Made by a program: the position numbers and the translations under genes. Source: Thraustochytrium sp. TN22 (lineage: Eukaryota; Sar; Bigyra; Thraustochytrida; Thraustochytriidae). From it: a DNA stretch of 64,000 bases. Shown here in pieces: positions 9,716 through 19,190 of the stretch; positions within the stretch are counted from its first letter, which is position 1, and the number at the start of each line of letters is the position of its first letter. The notes under the pieces are model-generated. The model was given only the letters and a program-made list of their open reading frames with translations, was not told the DNA's origin and did no database searches. The DNA is taken from the NCBI GenBank assembly GCA_013306675.1, contig JABLUY010000160.1:1-64000 (forward strand), given 5' to 3'.

Positions 9716-10060
9716 CTAATAGCCATCGCCGCCGCCGCCGCCGCCGAAGAGGTCACCGCCACCGACGTCGACCTCCTCCTCCTCGACCTCCTCCTCCTCC
9801 TCGGCCGCCGCCTCGCCGCCAGCACCGCCGGCGGCCGCGCCGCCAGCACCGCCGCCGCCGCCGCCGCCCATGGAGAGGAGCTTCTCAGAGCCCTCCTTGA
9901 TGAGCTCCTTGAGGTCCTTGCCCTCCAGCTTGCTCAGAAGCTGGTCGAGGGCCGCATCGTCGACCTCGACGCCCTGCTCCGTGAGGAGCTTGGAGACGCC
10001 CTCCTTGGTCGGCTCCTCGCCGGCCAGAGACAGCAGCATGTACGCGCCGAGGTACTTCAT
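9716..10060 (-). CDS. RPLP2: 60S acidic ribosomal protein P2
   Basis: Ribosomal stalk protein that pairs with P1 and recruits translational GTPases. The 114-residue product has the family N-terminus MKYLGAYMLLSLAGEEPTKE, chosen as start although the frame is open farther upstream. The helical dimerisation half runs to about residue 65, followed by a Gly/Ala hinge and an acidic stretch. The C-terminus is odd: instead of the near-universal ESDDDMGFGLFD tail, it ends VDVGGGDLFGGGGGGDGY. Only a D-x-L-F core remains, followed by glycines and a terminal tyrosine. It lies antisense to the PGAP1 downstream region and shares an 819-bp upstream region with the next, divergent gene. Confidence 0.93.
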   Translation of the reverse strand: MKYLGAYMLLSLAGEEPTKEGVSKLLTEQGVEVDDAALDQLLSKLEGKDLKELIKEGSEKLLSMGGGGGGGAGGAAAGGAGGEAAAEEEEEVEEEEVDVGGGDLFGGGGGGDGY

Positions 10061-10434
10061 CCTGTCGCCGCGCCGTCCACGCTCGAACTGCTTCGAGTCG
10101 CCGCGCTGGTTGATAGTCTCCTGCCTCGCGCCCTCCTTGCCGCCCCTTGCCCGCGCCGCCGTTCTTCCCCTGTTCTCGGACCGTTCTCGCTCTCTGCGCC
10201 ACGACTTTTGCGCATGGCGGCGAAGCCAGGTCAGCCGCGTTCCCGCGCCTGCCGCGGCGCCGTTCCAGGGGTTCCAGCGCATGTTCCAAGGGTGCCAGCT
10301 TGGTTCCAGGGGTTCCCACCGGATAGCTGTACTCATGGCCACCGGCAGCGGCGCGTGGGCGCGCGCTGGAGAATGCGAGCCAGAGGTGACGAGCTGACGA
10401 GCCGAGGCGAGTCCGGCGGTGGCGGGCAAGCGAG

Positions 10435-10474
<40 letters not shown>

Positions 10475-10879
10475 ATGCGCTGACTGTAAGTGGTGTCTTT
10501 GGCCTGGCCGTCTTTTGGTGTGGAAGAGAGAGCACACGCCGCGACCGCCTCGTCAGCACAGAGCGCTGCGCTGCGCGGCCGCGGCCGGGGCCGGGCGGGC
10601 CGCATACGTGCGCAGCGCGGCATCCGCGAGGCGCTCAGCTGATCGTCCAGCTAGCTAGAGCGGAGAGCTGAGAGCTGAGAGCTGAGAGCTGAGAGCTGGA
10701 AGCGTGCGTGTGACGCGCGAGGCCTGTGACGCGAGGCGTGTATCGCGAAACTCGCAAGACGCAGTGGACCGGGGAAGCGCGGAGTCCAAGCGTCGTGCGT
10801 CATAGAAGCCAGGTTGCACTCGAAGCAAAGCGCCACCGTGGAGGGCGGGGCGCAGCGGCGCTGCGGCGAGACGAACGCC
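10061..10879. promoter_or_regulatory. Divergent upstream region, RPLP2 / CTFxP-repeat gene
   Basis: Region of 819 bp between two divergent genes. It holds short repeats of GGTTCCAGGGGTTCC type at about 10260-10320, a (GA)n tract at about 10438-10466 and five copies of a 7-bp GAGAGCT unit at about 10662-10697. No further gene is supported. A strong ribosomal-protein promoter is expected here, but I cannot place its elements. Confidence 0.5.
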
Positions 10880-12967
10880 ATGGACCTCGTCGAGCGCAGT
10901 GGGCGCGCGAATCGCGAGGTGAGGGATCGCCTGCGCGAGGTCAGCAGGCTGTACGAACAGAAGCGCAACGATCTCTACGAGAACCTTCAAAAGGAGTACC
11001 TGCTCAAGGAGTGCACCTTTGAGCCGAAGCTGCACCGCGTGGTACGCCGCCCGCGCTCGGGCTCGGCGGACAGCGAAAATGCAAGCCGTCGCAGCTTGTC
11101 GCCAAGGCGCGTCCCGGCGCCCTCCGCCACGCCGAGGCACGTGCCGCCCTCGTCTTCGCCGCCCGCCGCCACTGCCAACTCCACGGTGTACGAGCGCCTC
11201 TTCCAGCAGGCGGAGCATCAGCGCACGGCGCACGAGCGCCGGCGCGTGCAGGAGCGTGCCTCCCGCGACAAGGAGGAGATGAAGCTGTACGAGCAGTTCG
11301 ATGCCGTGCGCCGGCGCAAGAGCACGGACAAGCACCCGGTTGGCGCTCGCCAGCCCCTGTACAAGCCAGGCTTCCTCCCAAGCCGCGCACAAGAGCGCTC
11401 CCGCCAGCATCAGGAGCGTGCTGTGCAGGGCTGCACCTTTTCGCCGGTGATCAACCGCAAGAGCAAGGTCATGGCCGAGCGCCAGCGTGCCATCACGCCC
11501 GCCACCGTTCACGAGCGGCTCTACCGCCAGCGCAATGGCTCCTGGAGTCCGCAGGGCTCGCCGCGGCAACTTTCGCGCTCGGAGGGCCGCCCGCCAGCGC
11601 TTTCACTGCTGCACGACGCGGAGCCCATGAGCGCATCGGCAGCGCGCGGCGATGCGGATTCTGTCCCGGAAGTCTCTATCGTCTTCGATCTGGGCGTATT
11701 GGTGGGAGACTTGCCAAGCAAGCAGGGCCAGGCAGGCACACAGGCTGTCGTGGACACGCTTGAGCCTGAGAAGAATGACTACTTGGCCGGAGGCGACCTG
11801 GAATTGGTTGACGTCACGGTGGGGGAGGAGGCCGAAGAGGAGTCCGTCGAGGCGGAAGAGGTCGCAGGCGACGACGGAATCGGCATCGGCATTGACTCGG
11901 ACAACGAGGACGACGAGGTCGACGACGAGGACGACGACGAGGACGACGACGAGAACGAGAACGAGAACGAGGACAAGGAGGAAGACGGCTTTGGTCTCGG
12001 GATCCAAGAGCTCCCAGGTGAGGGGGAGGCTTCGGAGGTTGCCGGCGACCTGTTTGACAGTGAGGCCGCGGGCTCGGAAATGTCGGTGACGAGCAACTCA
12101 CTGTCCAGCAGCGAGCCGGCGGGGACGTCTCCTATTTCCGCTGCGCAAGAGGACGCCAGAAATGGCAGCGAGTGCTCTTTGTCGGGCGACAACGCGTCTG
12201 AAGCGTCTTCAACCATGCCTTCGACCGGGCATTCGTTCGAGTTGGAGGCGCTAGACGTGGCGCAGCTGACCGCGGAGTCGCTCGTGGCAAGCTCGCTGGG
12301 CGAGAGCGAGGAGTTGGAGGCCTCGGCGGCGCCGCGCAGCTGCAAGGCGGTGAGCACGAGCCCTGCGCTCGAGGAGCTGATGCGCTTCGGTGCGCACCTG
12401 GAGAAGCACGGACGGCTTGGCAAGCCGCACTATTGCCGCGTCCTGGTGGATGAGGAGAGCCTGTTCTGGACGTCCAAGCACGGGCAGACAAATCGTATTG
12501 CGTGGAGCAACGTGGTCCAGGTCCGCTCTGGGCGGTCCGCCGGCGCGGTGCGCTCGCTCAGCGCCTATTCGCGTCCGCTGCAGCGCCGTCGGAGCGCGTC
12601 CATCGGCCGCCGTCGCTCTGACTCTGGGGGCGCGGAGCGCAGCGGCCTGGCCAAGCAAGACGAGGAGGCTGACGACGCCTATCTGTTCTTGACCGTGCAG
12701 ACTGACTCGCGTGACTTGATTTTGTCGGCGAGGAACCGGGCTCAGCGTGACCACGTCCTGGAGGCCTTGCGGCTCGCGCTGCGCAATGCCTCGCAGCCCG
12801 TGGTCTCGCAGCAGCAGCAGCAAACGCAAATGCGGCAAATGCAGCAGGAAATGCAGCAGGAAATGCAGCAGCAGCAGGTTTTGCAGCAAATGCAGCCGCC
12901 ACCGCCGCCCACGACGCCGCGCCCGCCGCCGCCGTCGTCTTCGTCCTCCGACCCGGACGTCCTGTGA
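10880..12967 (+). CDS. CTFxP-repeat protein with PH-like C-terminus
   Basis: A 695-residue protein starting at MDLVERSGRANREVRDRL. The N-terminal 240 residues carry paired motifs seen in many protist ciliary and cytoskeletal proteins: CTFEPKL and CTFSPVIN, each associated with a YERLF/HERLY helix and an RxQERAxRDKEE-like basic segment. A serine- and acid-rich middle section of about 250 residues (runs of D and DE) is probably disordered. Residues about 520-640 (HGRLGKPHYCRVLV...LFWTSK...IAWSNVVQV...LTVQTDSRDLILSARN) look like a split PH-type fold: strands, then a final amphipathic helix (HVLEALRLAL). The end is glutamine- and proline-rich. A cytoskeletal or flagellar role is inferred from the repeats; no orthologue recognised. 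Confidence 0.7.
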   Translation: MDLVERSGRANREVRDRLREVSRLYEQKRNDLYENLQKEYLLKECTFEPKLHRVVRRPRSGSADSENASRRSLSPRRVPAPSATPRHVPPSSSPPAATANSTVYERLFQQAEHQRTAHERRRVQERASRDKEEMKLYEQFDAVRRRKSTDKHPVGARQPLYKPGFLPSRAQERSRQHQERAVQGCTFSPVINRKSKVMAERQRAITPATVHERLYRQRNGSWSPQGSPRQLSRSEGRPPALSLLHDAEPMSASAARGDADSVPEVSIVFDLGVLVGDLPSKQGQAGTQAVVDTLEPEKNDYLAGGDLELVDVTVGEEAEEESVEAEEVAGDDGIGIGIDSDNEDDEVDDEDDDEDDDENENENEDKEEDGFGLGIQELPGEGEASEVAGDLFDSEAAGSEMSVTSNSLSSSEPAGTSPISAAQEDARNGSECSLSGDNASEASSTMPSTGHSFELEALDVAQLTAESLVASSLGESEELEASAAPRSCKAVSTSPALEELMRFGAHLEKHGRLGKPHYCRVLVDEESLFWTSKHGQTNRIAWSNVVQVRSGRSAGAVRSLSAYSRPLQRRRSASIGRRRSDSGGAERSGLAKQDEEADDAYLFLTVQTDSRDLILSARNRAQRDHVLEALRLALRNASQPVVSQQQQQTQMRQMQQEMQQEMQQQQVLQQMQPPPPPTTPRPPPPSSSSSDPDVL

Positions 12968-14582
12968 CTGCGAGCATGGCTTGATTGGGAAAGACAACCG
13001 AGCTTCGCTTGGTTGGGAAGTAAGTAGCAAAGTGAACCGAGCTTCGAAAAGAGAGCATTCATTCCTCACCTCGGACGCGACTCCAGCTCAGGCTGGGCCC
13101 GCTTTTTCGGGCGCGCTGCGGAGAACCCCATAACCGGTCCTCGGCGAATCCCAGGTTCGGAACCTCCCGCAGCTTCCGCGGGACGCTCGCCGCCTCTCCC
13201 CTCCGGGCACCCTCTTCGCAGTGGCCCTGCCCCGCAGTCCCCCTCTGCTGCCGCGCGCTGCCGCAGCCCCGCCCGGCTTCCGTCCCCTCCCGGCCAAACT
13301 CTTGCCCCGCAGCGGCGCACGCGCCGCGCCGAAGCTAGGCCGCCGGTTTCGCCGGTTCACCCGTTGGCGTCCATGCCGCTGCTGGACTGCAGCGGAGCGC
13401 GCCATGGCGAGGCTCAACCTCGGGCCAGGCCGCTGCGAGCCGCGCGCAGCTGGCGCCTCGGCCGCGCCTCGCGCGCCGCAGCCCGGCGGCGCCGCACGCG
13501 GCCTTCGGCGCAGCCAGTGCCCTCGCCCGCCGCCGCCGGCGGGCCCGAGAGACGTTTCCCCTCTCCGCCCTGCAGTGGCAGCAGCCGCAGACAAGTCCTC
13601 GTGCCCCGCCCCGCCCGCCCTGCCCTGCCGGCCTCGCGCTGCCGGGCCCCGGCCGAGCCCGGCTCGGAGGCGGCCACGGACCGTCGCGCGCCGGCCGGGC
13701 CGGCGCGCGCCGAGCTTTGGCCGGCGGCGGCAGCTGAGCGCGGCGCCGCTGAGCGCGGCTAGCTAGCTAGCCGCTCTGCAGTGCCCTCTGAGCAGAGCAG
13801 GCTGCCCTGCCTGGACGCCCGCGCCGCGCGGCCTGGTGCAGAGTCAGTCAGTGAGTCTCTTGTCGCGCTGTCACTGTCACTGTCGGCGCAGAGCGGCGCA
13901 CTGCCAGCAGAGCAGCGCAGCGCAAGTTGCGCAACGCAGCACGGCACAGCGCGGCGCGGCGCGGCGCAGAGCACGCTGAGCAGGCAGACCAGAGCAGGCA
14001 GAGCGAGCAGAGCGAGCAGAGCGAGCAAATCAAATTCGAAAAGCAAACCCCGAACGCGAGGCAGCAGCAGAGCGGCGGCCAACAGCCAGGGCAGGGCAGC
14101 GCGGCGCAGCGCGGCGCGCGCGGCAGGCGGCGGCGGCGCAGCGGAGTGGAGGCGCGCGCGCTCGGAGGGCCGACCGCGGCGCGCGGGACCTGGCTTGCGC
14201 TGGATTGATCGATTTCTTCTGAGTCGGCCGGGCGCGGAAGAAACTAACTCTCCAAGGAAGCGAGCAGGCGCCGGCGCGGGCGACGCGGACGCGGCAGAGC
14301 GGCATCGACGAGCGAGAGAGCAGCGAGCGAGCGGGCGGGCGGCGCGGCGAGCGCAGCGTGGTGCAGCGCACCCAGCGTAGCGGAGCGGAGCGTGGCGCAG
14401 CGCAGCGCAGCGCGGACAGAGCGCAGCGGGCGTCAGCGGCGGCGAGCGCAGTCGGTGCGTGTGCGTGCGTGCGTGCCTGCGCGTGCTGCCTTGTTTGTTC
14501 CTTCGGTGCAAGGCAGGCGAGGCGAGGCGAGGCGAGGCAAGCAGGGGGCCGAGGCGCAGTTCCGCGTCGCGGCGTGGGAGGG
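12968..14582. other. 1.6-kb intergenic region, no supported gene
   Basis: Very GC-rich sequence between two plus-strand genes. Frames on both strands are Arg/Ala/Pro-rich and show no domain. Features seen are a (GCTA)n run at about 13757-13772, GTCACTGTCACTGTC at about 13868, (GCAGAGCGA)-like repeats at about 13997-14027 and (GGCGA)n at about 14518-14538 just before the next start. I see no tRNA-like A/B boxes. Confidence 0.5.
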
Positions 14583-15146
14583 ATGTCTACGGCCAACAAC
14601 GAGAGCGGCGAGGCCGCGCCGTGCCTGGAGGACACGTGCTCGTTCCACGGGTCGCCGAGCTACGCCGGGTACTGCTCGGTGTGCTACAAGAAGAAGATGA
14701 GCGAGAAGGCGGCGCTGGGCGCGAGTAGCGTGTCCGCGGAGCGCATGGAGCTCGAGGCGGCACCCAAGGAGGAGAAGAAGGAGGAACCGCGCGAGCTCAT
14801 GCAGGTGGACGACGAGCCGCTCAAGACGGGCGTCGTCGAGAAGTCGCCGGAGGCCGCGCCCGCGAGCGCCGCGGACGCCAAGGCGGAGGGCGAGGCCGAG
14901 GCCGAGGCCGAGGGCGAGGCCGAGCAGGTCCAGGAGCGCCCTGTGCAGAAGAAGCGCAACCGTTGCTGGCAGTGCCGCAAGAAGATTGGGCTCACCGGGA
15001 TCGAGTGCCGGTGCGGCTATTTGTTCTGCAGCATGCACCGCTACGCGGACCAGCACGATTGCGACTTTGATCACGGCGCGCTGGCGCGCAAGCACCTGGC
15101 CGCCGAGAACCAGGGCGTCGAGGCGAAGAAGTTCGAGGCTTTCTGA
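14583..15146 (+). CDS. A20/AN1 zinc-finger stress-associated protein
   Basis: A 187-residue protein of the ZFAND5/6 or plant SAP type, which binds ubiquitin and links stress signals to the proteasome. The A20 finger is at residues 13-33 with the C-x4-C-x11-C-x2-C pattern (PCLEDTC...YCSVCYKKK). An acidic E/A-rich linker is partly built from a GAGGCC/GAGGGC repeat (about 14881-14925). The AN1 finger follows at about 121-160 (CWQCRKKIGLTGIECRCGY, FCSMHRY, HDCDFDH), with all expected Cys and His. The C-terminal KHLAAENQGVEAKKFEAF is family-like. The last three codons plus stop begin a 14-bp repeat that continues into the 3' UTR. Confidence 0.92.
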   Translation: MSTANNESGEAAPCLEDTCSFHGSPSYAGYCSVCYKKKMSEKAALGASSVSAERMELEAAPKEEKKEEPRELMQVDDEPLKTGVVEKSPEAAPASAADAKAEGEAEAEAEGEAEQVQERPVQKKRNRCWQCRKKIGLTGIECRCGYLFCSMHRYADQHDCDFDHGALARKHLAAENQGVEAKKFEAF

Positions 15147-15213
15147 GCGAGCTTTTCTGAGCGAGCGTTTCTGAGCGAGCTCTTCTGAGCGAGCTCTTCT
15201 GAGCGAGCTCTTC
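15141..15213 (+). repeat. 14-bp repeat spanning the A20/AN1 stop codon
   Basis: Five to six copies of a 14-bp unit, TTCTGAGCGAGCTC with small variations. The first copy contains the TGA stop of the A20/AN1 gene, and the rest run directly downstream, each repeating the TGA. Confidence 0.85.
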
Positions 15214-15659
15214 TTGCCCCTTTATCCTGCCTGCATACATTGGTGTCGTTAGCTGCACTGCACCGCACTGCACTGCATTGCATTGCATTGCAACGCGCAC
15301 ACGCGGCTGGCTGGCCTGCCTGCCGGTGTTGCGCACCGCTTTTGGACGCACCGTCACGTCATACGTATCGGATTGGCGGCGGCTGCCTCACAAAGGCCGC
15401 CCCATCTTTGGCTGTACACACTTACCTACGACACGGACCTTCTTTTGGAGTGTGAGTGAGAACCTTGAAGAATGATGCGAGAGAGAAAGAATGAAAGAGA
15501 TCTGTGTTGTGTTTCGCCTCTACGAATAGATAGGCCCAGGCCTAGACCTACAAAGACGTTCCTTGCATCACGGCACGGCACGTGTTCATGCTCATCCGGA
15601 GCTTTCATGTGCTCGGTGTGATCGCATCTAACCTTGCATCACGCCAAGTGTTCATACAA
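15214..15659. other. Convergent intergenic region with TGCAC/TGCAT repeats
   Basis: Gap between convergent A20/AN1 and SUMF2-like genes. It contains a pentamer run moving from CACTG to CATTG units at about 15254-15292 and an A-rich patch near 15480-15500. No gene is supported. Confidence 0.55.
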
Positions 15660-16946
15660 TCAGAGTTCGATGTGCTCGGCGCCCTCGTTGACCTGGGCAT
15701 CTTGCTGGCGCTGGCGCTGCTGGGCCTCTTCCTCGGCGCGCAGCTCCTCGAGCTGGCGCTTGAGCGCGGCCTGGCGCTCCTTGAGCTGGCCCGCCGTGGT
15801 CACGGTAGCCTTGGACCCGAGCATCTCCTGGAGCGCCTCGATGCCGCCTTCCTCCACGATCTTCTGCATGGTCTCCTGGTCGAGGCCGGCCGGAAGCCCG
15901 CCCGGGCCCTTGGGCTGCGGCGGCTTGCGGTACTTGTAGCCGGCACCCTTGGTGCGCTCGCCCACACTCTGCGCGCAGCGCACGCCCGTGTTGCTCGAGG
16001 CGCTGTCTTCAGTGTTACCCATGCGTGTGTTGAGATCCACGCGATGGTTGTAGGCGCCGTCGATGGTGTCCAAGAAGGACCCGCCGCGCAGCACGCGCTG
16101 GCTGTCTGCGCCCTGTTGCTGCTGCTGCTGCTTGAGCGCCGCAGGGTTCATCTCCAGATATTTTGTCTTGGTCCACTCCCAGACATCGCCGAGCACGCCG
16201 TAAAGCCCGAGATCGTTGGGCGGGTACGTCTTGACCGGTGCCGTGGTGGCGAAGCCGTCTGCGAGCTCGTTCGTTTCCGGAAAGGCGCCCTGCCACACGT
16301 TGAGAGGCCAGCTGCCGTCCGCCGCCGCCCAGGGCTGCGCGTCGCCCCACGGGTAGCGCTGGGAGGCACGGCCGCCGCGCGCCGCGTACTCCCACTCGGA
16401 CTCCGTAGGCAGCCGCAGGCCGCGCCACGCGCAAAACGCCTTGGCGTCGTTGTAGCTCAGGTGCACGGCGGCGTGGTCCAGCCGGTCCTGCACGCCAGAG
16501 CCGGGCCCGTCCGGCTGGCGCCAGTATGCCTGCGGCACGGCCAGCCACTGCGAGGCGTCCTTGACCTGGCTCTCCGAGAGCTCCTTGGCGCGGTCCGTCG
16601 CCTGATAGTCCAGCACGAACGACCACCCGTACATCTCTGAGTCCGTCTTGAATTTGCTGGCGCGCACGAACTGCCGGAACTCCTCGTTCGTCGCGGGCCA
16701 GCGGTCGATGCGGAAGTCGTCCACGTGCACGGTCTGCGCCGGTAGCTGCTGCGGGTGCAGCTTCGTGTCGAGCGAGTTGCCCATGAGGAAGTCGCCGCCG
16801 CTCACATCCACCATCTTGGCCGCCAGCGGGTCCTCCTTGGCCACCGGCTCCGTCGTGGCGCCCCGGCTCGCGGCAACCGCCAAGCTGGCCGCCACCACGG
16901 CCGCCAGCTTCGCCGTGCGCGCGCGCCGAGGTCGCTGCGTAGCCAT
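15660..16946 (-). CDS. SUMF2: SUMF2-like (paralogue of formylglycine-generating enzyme)
   Basis: FGE-sulfatase-domain protein of the secretory pathway, 428 residues. The N-terminus MATQRPRRARTAKLAAVVAA is a signal peptide or anchor. The domain starts at VSGGDFLMGN and includes DFRIDRWPATNEEFRQFV, RLPTESEWEYAARGG, YPWGD, DVWEWT and RVLRGGSF. In active FGE the stretch after the GGS motif holds two redox cysteines. Here it reads LDTIDGAYNHRVDLNTRMGN, without them, which matches SUMF2 (pFGE) rather than SUMF1. SUMF2 binds FGE and sulfatases and is not known to form formylglycine. A C-terminal extension of about 95 residues carries a Q/E-rich coiled coil and ends in HIEL, the tetrapeptide that retains human carboxylesterase 1 in the ER. 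ER location is therefore well supported. It is divergent from the EGLN gene. Confidence 0.9.
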   Translation of the reverse strand: MATQRPRRARTAKLAAVVAASLAVAASRGATTEPVAKEDPLAAKMVDVSGGDFLMGNSLDTKLHPQQLPAQTVHVDDFRIDRWPATNEEFRQFVRASKFKTDSEMYGWSFVLDYQATDRAKELSESQVKDASQWLAVPQAYWRQPDGPGSGVQDRLDHAAVHLSYNDAKAFCAWRGLRLPTESEWEYAARGGRASQRYPWGDAQPWAAADGSWPLNVWQGAFPETNELADGFATTAPVKTYPPNDLGLYGVLGDVWEWTKTKYLEMNPAALKQQQQQQGADSQRVLRGGSFLDTIDGAYNHRVDLNTRMGNTEDSASSNTGVRCAQSVGERTKGAGYKYRKPPQPKGPGGLPAGLDQETMQKIVEEGGIEALQEMLGSKATVTTAGQLKERQAALKRQLEELRAEEEAQQRQRQQDAQVNEGAEHIEL

Positions 16947-17170
16947 GCTTGCGTGCTGCCCCGCCCCGCCTGCTCAGCCTACCCGGCCGCCGCCTGCGTG
17001 CGCTCACGCGCGCGGCGCAGTGGCAGCTAGCGTCGCTGCAGGTCTGGTTTCATGGAGTTGATTGATGCGCCGCGACGAACGGAGCGCTCGTGCGTCAGAC
17101 GTCAGACCTCACTGCAGACCTCGAACGTTGGGCGGGCCTGGACCTGGCGGACGCGGCGAGCGCTCCGGCG
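16947..17170. promoter_or_regulatory. Compact divergent promoter, SUMF2-like / EGLN-like
   Basis: Only 224 bp separate the two ATG codons, so the two genes must share a short bidirectional promoter. The EGLN frame is open back to a GTG at 17090, but the ATG at 17171 is preferred. Confidence 0.55.
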
Positions 17171-18787
17171 ATGGGGCGCAAGACGCGGGCGCGCACGGGC
17201 AAGGCCAAGGCCAAGGCCAAGGCGCCCCTTGGCGAGCGCGCCAAGAGCACCAGCTCGGGCGAGGTAAGAGACCCTCGCGTGGAGGAGGAGACCGCAACGG
17301 GTGGGACGCGACGAGACGCAGGGACACGACGAGACGCGGGGACGCGACGAGACGCAAGGTCGCTCCCGCGCAAGGAAGACGGCGCGTGGAGCCGCGCGCT
17401 GCGCGGCAAGTACGAGGCGCTCGGCAAGGAATGGTGGTGGCTCTTTGATGACGCCGTCGCCCAGATCGCCGTCCGGCTCCGACGCGACAACTTTGTCGTG
17501 CTGGACGGCTTCCTGGGACGCAGCCTGGCGCGCGAACTTCACGGTGAGCTGCGTCGCGCGTACGAGGCTGGCAAGCTGCCAGAGACGCTGCACTCCATGA
17601 TCGGCTGCCCGCGCATGGAGCCTGGCGCACTGGCCGGCGGCCAGGCGGGAAACAGCCTGACTTACCGCATGAACGCGGTTCGCGGCGACCACGTCGCTTG
17701 GTTTGACGGCAAGGAGGCAGCCTGCCAGTGGCGGGTCCTGCCCATGTACCTGCAGCGCATGGACACCCTCGTATCGGAGCTGGCGGGCATGCTGTCGGAG
17801 CTCGCAGGAACAGACGCGCTGCGTTCCAACGCCATGGCCACCTGCTACCCGGGGGACGGCGCCCACTACGTGCGCCACTGCGACAACACGTCGGCCGTGC
17901 GCAATGGCCGTCGTCTCACGGCGCTCTTTTACGCCAACCCGACGTGGGCACGCGGCGATGGCGGCGAGCTTCGCGTTTTCAAGGCGCAGCCACCCGATGA
18001 GGACGAGGCGAGCCGCGTCTACGAGGCTGTCGCGGACATCGAGCCGGTCCTTGACCGCGCGCTGCTCTTCTTCGCGGACGAGCGCTGCCCGCACGAGGTC
18101 CTCCCTGCCGTGCAGAAGCGATTTGCCATTACCGTCTGGTACTTTGACAAGGAAGAGAAGCTTGCTGCGAATACTGCGCGCAACGACCCGAGTCGAGTCG
18201 AAGCTGAAGCAGAGCGCACACGCCGCGAGATGGAGAAGTTCCAGCAGCGGTACGGTGAGGCTCCGGAGATCATGCATGGGCAAGCCGACGTGCCTCACAC
18301 GAAGACACCATCCGTCCCAGCGCATCCTGACGCAGTCGCGCATGAGCAAGCCAACGAGAGTGACCAAGGTACCTTGAGTGAGCAACCGCCTGTGCACGTT
18401 CAGGTCACGAATCGGGAGACCAGCGCAATTCGTACAGAGACGCCAGCTGGTGGTGCTGTAGAAGCCGAGGCAGACGGAGGTAAGGCTGTGGAACTTGAGC
18501 AGCCCGAGCCGGCCGAGCGCGCTGTACAAGAAGTGCCATCAGCGCAAAGCACATCCGAGCCAGTCAGAGCTGTAGAATCCGAGGCAGACGGAGATAAGGC
18601 TGTGAAACTTGAGCAGCCCGAGCCGGCCGAGCGCGCTGTACAAGAAGTGCCGTCAACGCAAAGCACATCCGAGCCAGTCAGACCAAAGGCTGCGCAGCTT
18701 GAGCACGCGTCACAAGAAGTGCATTTACTGTTAGCGCAAAGCGCCGTGGTAGCATCGAGTCCACCATCATTTTGGGAGCTCGACTGA
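17171..18787 (+). CDS. EGLN/PHD-type prolyl 4-hydroxylase (2-oxoglutarate dioxygenase)
   Basis: Fe(II)/2-oxoglutarate dioxygenase close to the HIF prolyl hydroxylases, 538 residues. ATCYPGDGAHYVRHCDNTS and RCPHEVLPAVQKRFAITVWYFD match EGLN1 almost along their length. They supply iron ligands His236, Asp238 and His308 and the 2-oxoglutarate arginine Arg317, nine residues after the last ligand as in human PHD2. Substrates in protists include Skp1 and ribosomal proteins; which applies here cannot be read from sequence. A basic leader is followed by a TRRDAG repeat from a 15-bp minisatellite (about 17303-17357). A GTAAGA at 17264 could open a 111-bp in-frame intron ending at 17374, but the frame is open without it. 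The C-terminal 190 residues are disordered and contain two 38-residue tandem repeats. Confidence 0.9.
   Translation: MGRKTRARTGKAKAKAKAPLGERAKSTSSGEVRDPRVEEETATGGTRRDAGTRRDAGTRRDARSLPRKEDGAWSRALRGKYEALGKEWWWLFDDAVAQIAVRLRRDNFVVLDGFLGRSLARELHGELRRAYEAGKLPETLHSMIGCPRMEPGALAGGQAGNSLTYRMNAVRGDHVAWFDGKEAACQWRVLPMYLQRMDTLVSELAGMLSELAGTDALRSNAMATCYPGDGAHYVRHCDNTSAVRNGRRLTALFYANPTWARGDGGELRVFKAQPPDEDEASRVYEAVADIEPVLDRALLFFADERCPHEVLPAVQKRFAITVWYFDKEEKLAANTARNDPSRVEAEAERTRREMEKFQQRYGEAPEIMHGQADVPHTKTPSVPAHPDAVAHEQANESDQGTLSEQPPVHVQVTNRETSAIRTETPAGGAVEAEADGGKAVELEQPEPAERAVQEVPSAQSTSEPVRAVESEADGDKAVKLEQPEPAERAVQEVPSTQSTSEPVRPKAAQLEHASQEVHLLLAQSAVVASSPPSFWELD
18455..18682 (+). repeat. Two tandem 114-bp coding repeats in the EGLN-like gene
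   Basis: Two adjacent 114-bp units beginning GCTGTAGAA at 18455 and 18569 encode nearly identical 38-residue peptides (AVE(A/S)EADG...QEVPS(A/T)QSTSEPVR). Only a few bases differ, so the duplication looks recent and keeps the frame. Confidence 0.9.
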
Positions 18788-19190
18788 CAAACGGAGAGGT
18801 CCACAGTCCGGTGTATGTTCGGTTAGCTTAGAGTTTGAGCCATCTTGCTGCTACGCTTGGTTGCCAGACGTGCTACGGAATCACTGGCCAGCCAAAGGGC
18901 AGTTGGCTCATTGACAGACGGACTGGCTGGCTGACTTTTCAGGCAGACAAGGTGGCTGCAAAGGGGGAACGGCGCCGGCTGTGTGGATCCGAGCGATAAA
19001 AAGGTCATACGCACGTGGTGCACATGCAAGAGACCGGCAGTCAAATGCCGGCCGCGCGGCGGGTGCCTGTATGCCTGTCATGATACTCTCGCTCTCACAG
19101 GCCCCATATAGGGACGGAAAGGGGGCGCGGGGGGGGGGAGGCTGGGATCCGTCGGTCGTTGGGTAAGGAGGGGTGCGTGTTGTTGTGTCT
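18788..19190. other. Convergent 3' region, no gene
   Basis: About 400 bp between the stops of two convergent genes. Apart from a GGGGGGGGG run near 19131 nothing stands out. Confidence 0.5.

Noticed and set aside
17102-18529. 475-codon open frame antisense to the EGLN-like gene
   Set aside because: The opposite strand encodes a clear EGLN dioxygenase; the antisense translation has no recognisable motif.
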